Of a stretch of DNA of 64,000 bases, positions 63,601 to 64,000 are shown piece after piece (the first letter of the stretch is position 1; every line of letters begins with the position of its first letter). Made by a program: the position numbers and the translations under genes. The DNA is taken from assembly GCA_026168455.1 (NCBI GenBank), contig CM047426.1:85835986-85899985 (forward strand). Reading direction: 5' to 3'. This DNA comes from Theocolax elegans (Eukaryota > Arthropoda > Insecta > Hymenoptera > Cerocephalidae). The notes under the pieces are model-generated. The model had not been told where the DNA came from. It worked only from the letters and a program-made list of their open reading frames with translations, and did not search any database.

Positions 63601-64000
63601 GTTATAATAAAATACATTATTGAAAGGCAAAAAATCATTTGATATATAGTAAACGTTTACGTGACATCAAAAAATTCATAAACAACATGTATAGGTTAAG
63701 TAAGAAAGCGTTAAACACACTGCTCGACGACATACTGAGAGAAGCCGAAACATAATCGCACCTTGTGTTCGCGCAGCACGTGTCATTTGCACTTCCTTAA
63801 TCAAACGTCTCGAGTCGTGATAGCGCGTGAGTGACGATCTTTTCATTCTTCATTTAAATTTTTCAGCTCTTTTTTTCCATTTAAATCTTTATGAATAGAT
63901 AGCTCGTTGATGCGCGATTATATATTTAAGAATGTTATATGTATATTAATAAAAGATTCATATATATATATTCTACACATTTTATTAACAGCAAAAGTAT
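60640..64000. other. AT-rich sequence with weak exon-like segments
   Basis: No recognised gene. Two open segments have more balanced composition than their surroundings: 62,484-62,720 on the minus strand (contains CLSEERNDPEDFNNRAREIT, ends TAA) and 62,951-63,115 on the plus strand (IGFSSRFGALLIGWISEIHR). Neither matches a family I know. A 67-bp direct repeat around aactatggttgttttat (62,372 and 62,439) precedes the first. A GC-richer patch at about 63,720-63,840 might be a promoter. Confidence 0.35.

Overview
The window is nuclear DNA of an insect, most probably a hymenopteran (ant, bee or wasp). The base composition is strongly AT-rich, genes have short exons with GT-AG introns, and the odorant-receptor exons carry the tail seen in hymenopteran 7tm_6 receptors (QITAGG...LSLENFGS...FFTVLRNF). 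I cannot name the species.

Left half (1 to about 31.4 kb): a repeat-rich odorant-receptor (OR) neighbourhood. After AT-rich sequence (1-1.7 kb) comes a 17-copy satellite of about 282/285 bp (1.68-6.47 kb). The last three coding exons of a first OR follow (7.50-14.72 kb); their 6.7-kb last intron is full of transposons: a non-LTR reverse-transcriptase relic, a solo LTR, two palindromic fold-back elements, a hAT-like element, and 5S-rRNA-derived SINEs. A second, essentially complete OR lies at 17.66-29.49 kb in seven exons, with intron 2 carrying a 1.7-kb tandem duplication, exon 3 duplicated (one copy frameshifted), and a degenerate jockey-like retrotransposon in intron 4. The two ORs are paralogues whose similarity runs into their 3' flanks. 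A palindromic MITE with a perfect 8-bp target duplication closes the region.

Right half (about 34.7-52 kb): five conserved single-copy genes. USP14 (-) and a torsin AAA+ ATPase (+) are divergent around a CCAAT-rich intergenic region. G-protein beta-5 (-) and mitochondrial ATP synthase alpha (+) are also divergent. ATP synthase alpha is convergent with a mitochondrial EF-Tu (-). All five coding regions can be assembled from start to stop with in-phase splice sites. They do not form a pathway; the order is ordinary for a eukaryotic chromosome, although ATP synthase alpha and EF-Tu are both mitochondrial.

From 52 to 64 kb I find no recognisable protein. A less AT-rich segment at 52.8-53.2 kb ending in a good splice donor, and a 65-bp exon-like segment at 60.6 kb, may be non-coding 5' exons of a gene that continues to the right. 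The most informative observations are the 5S-derived SINE family with clean target duplications, the nested satellite organisation, the OR exon duplication, and several palindromic elements with precise 8-bp target duplications.
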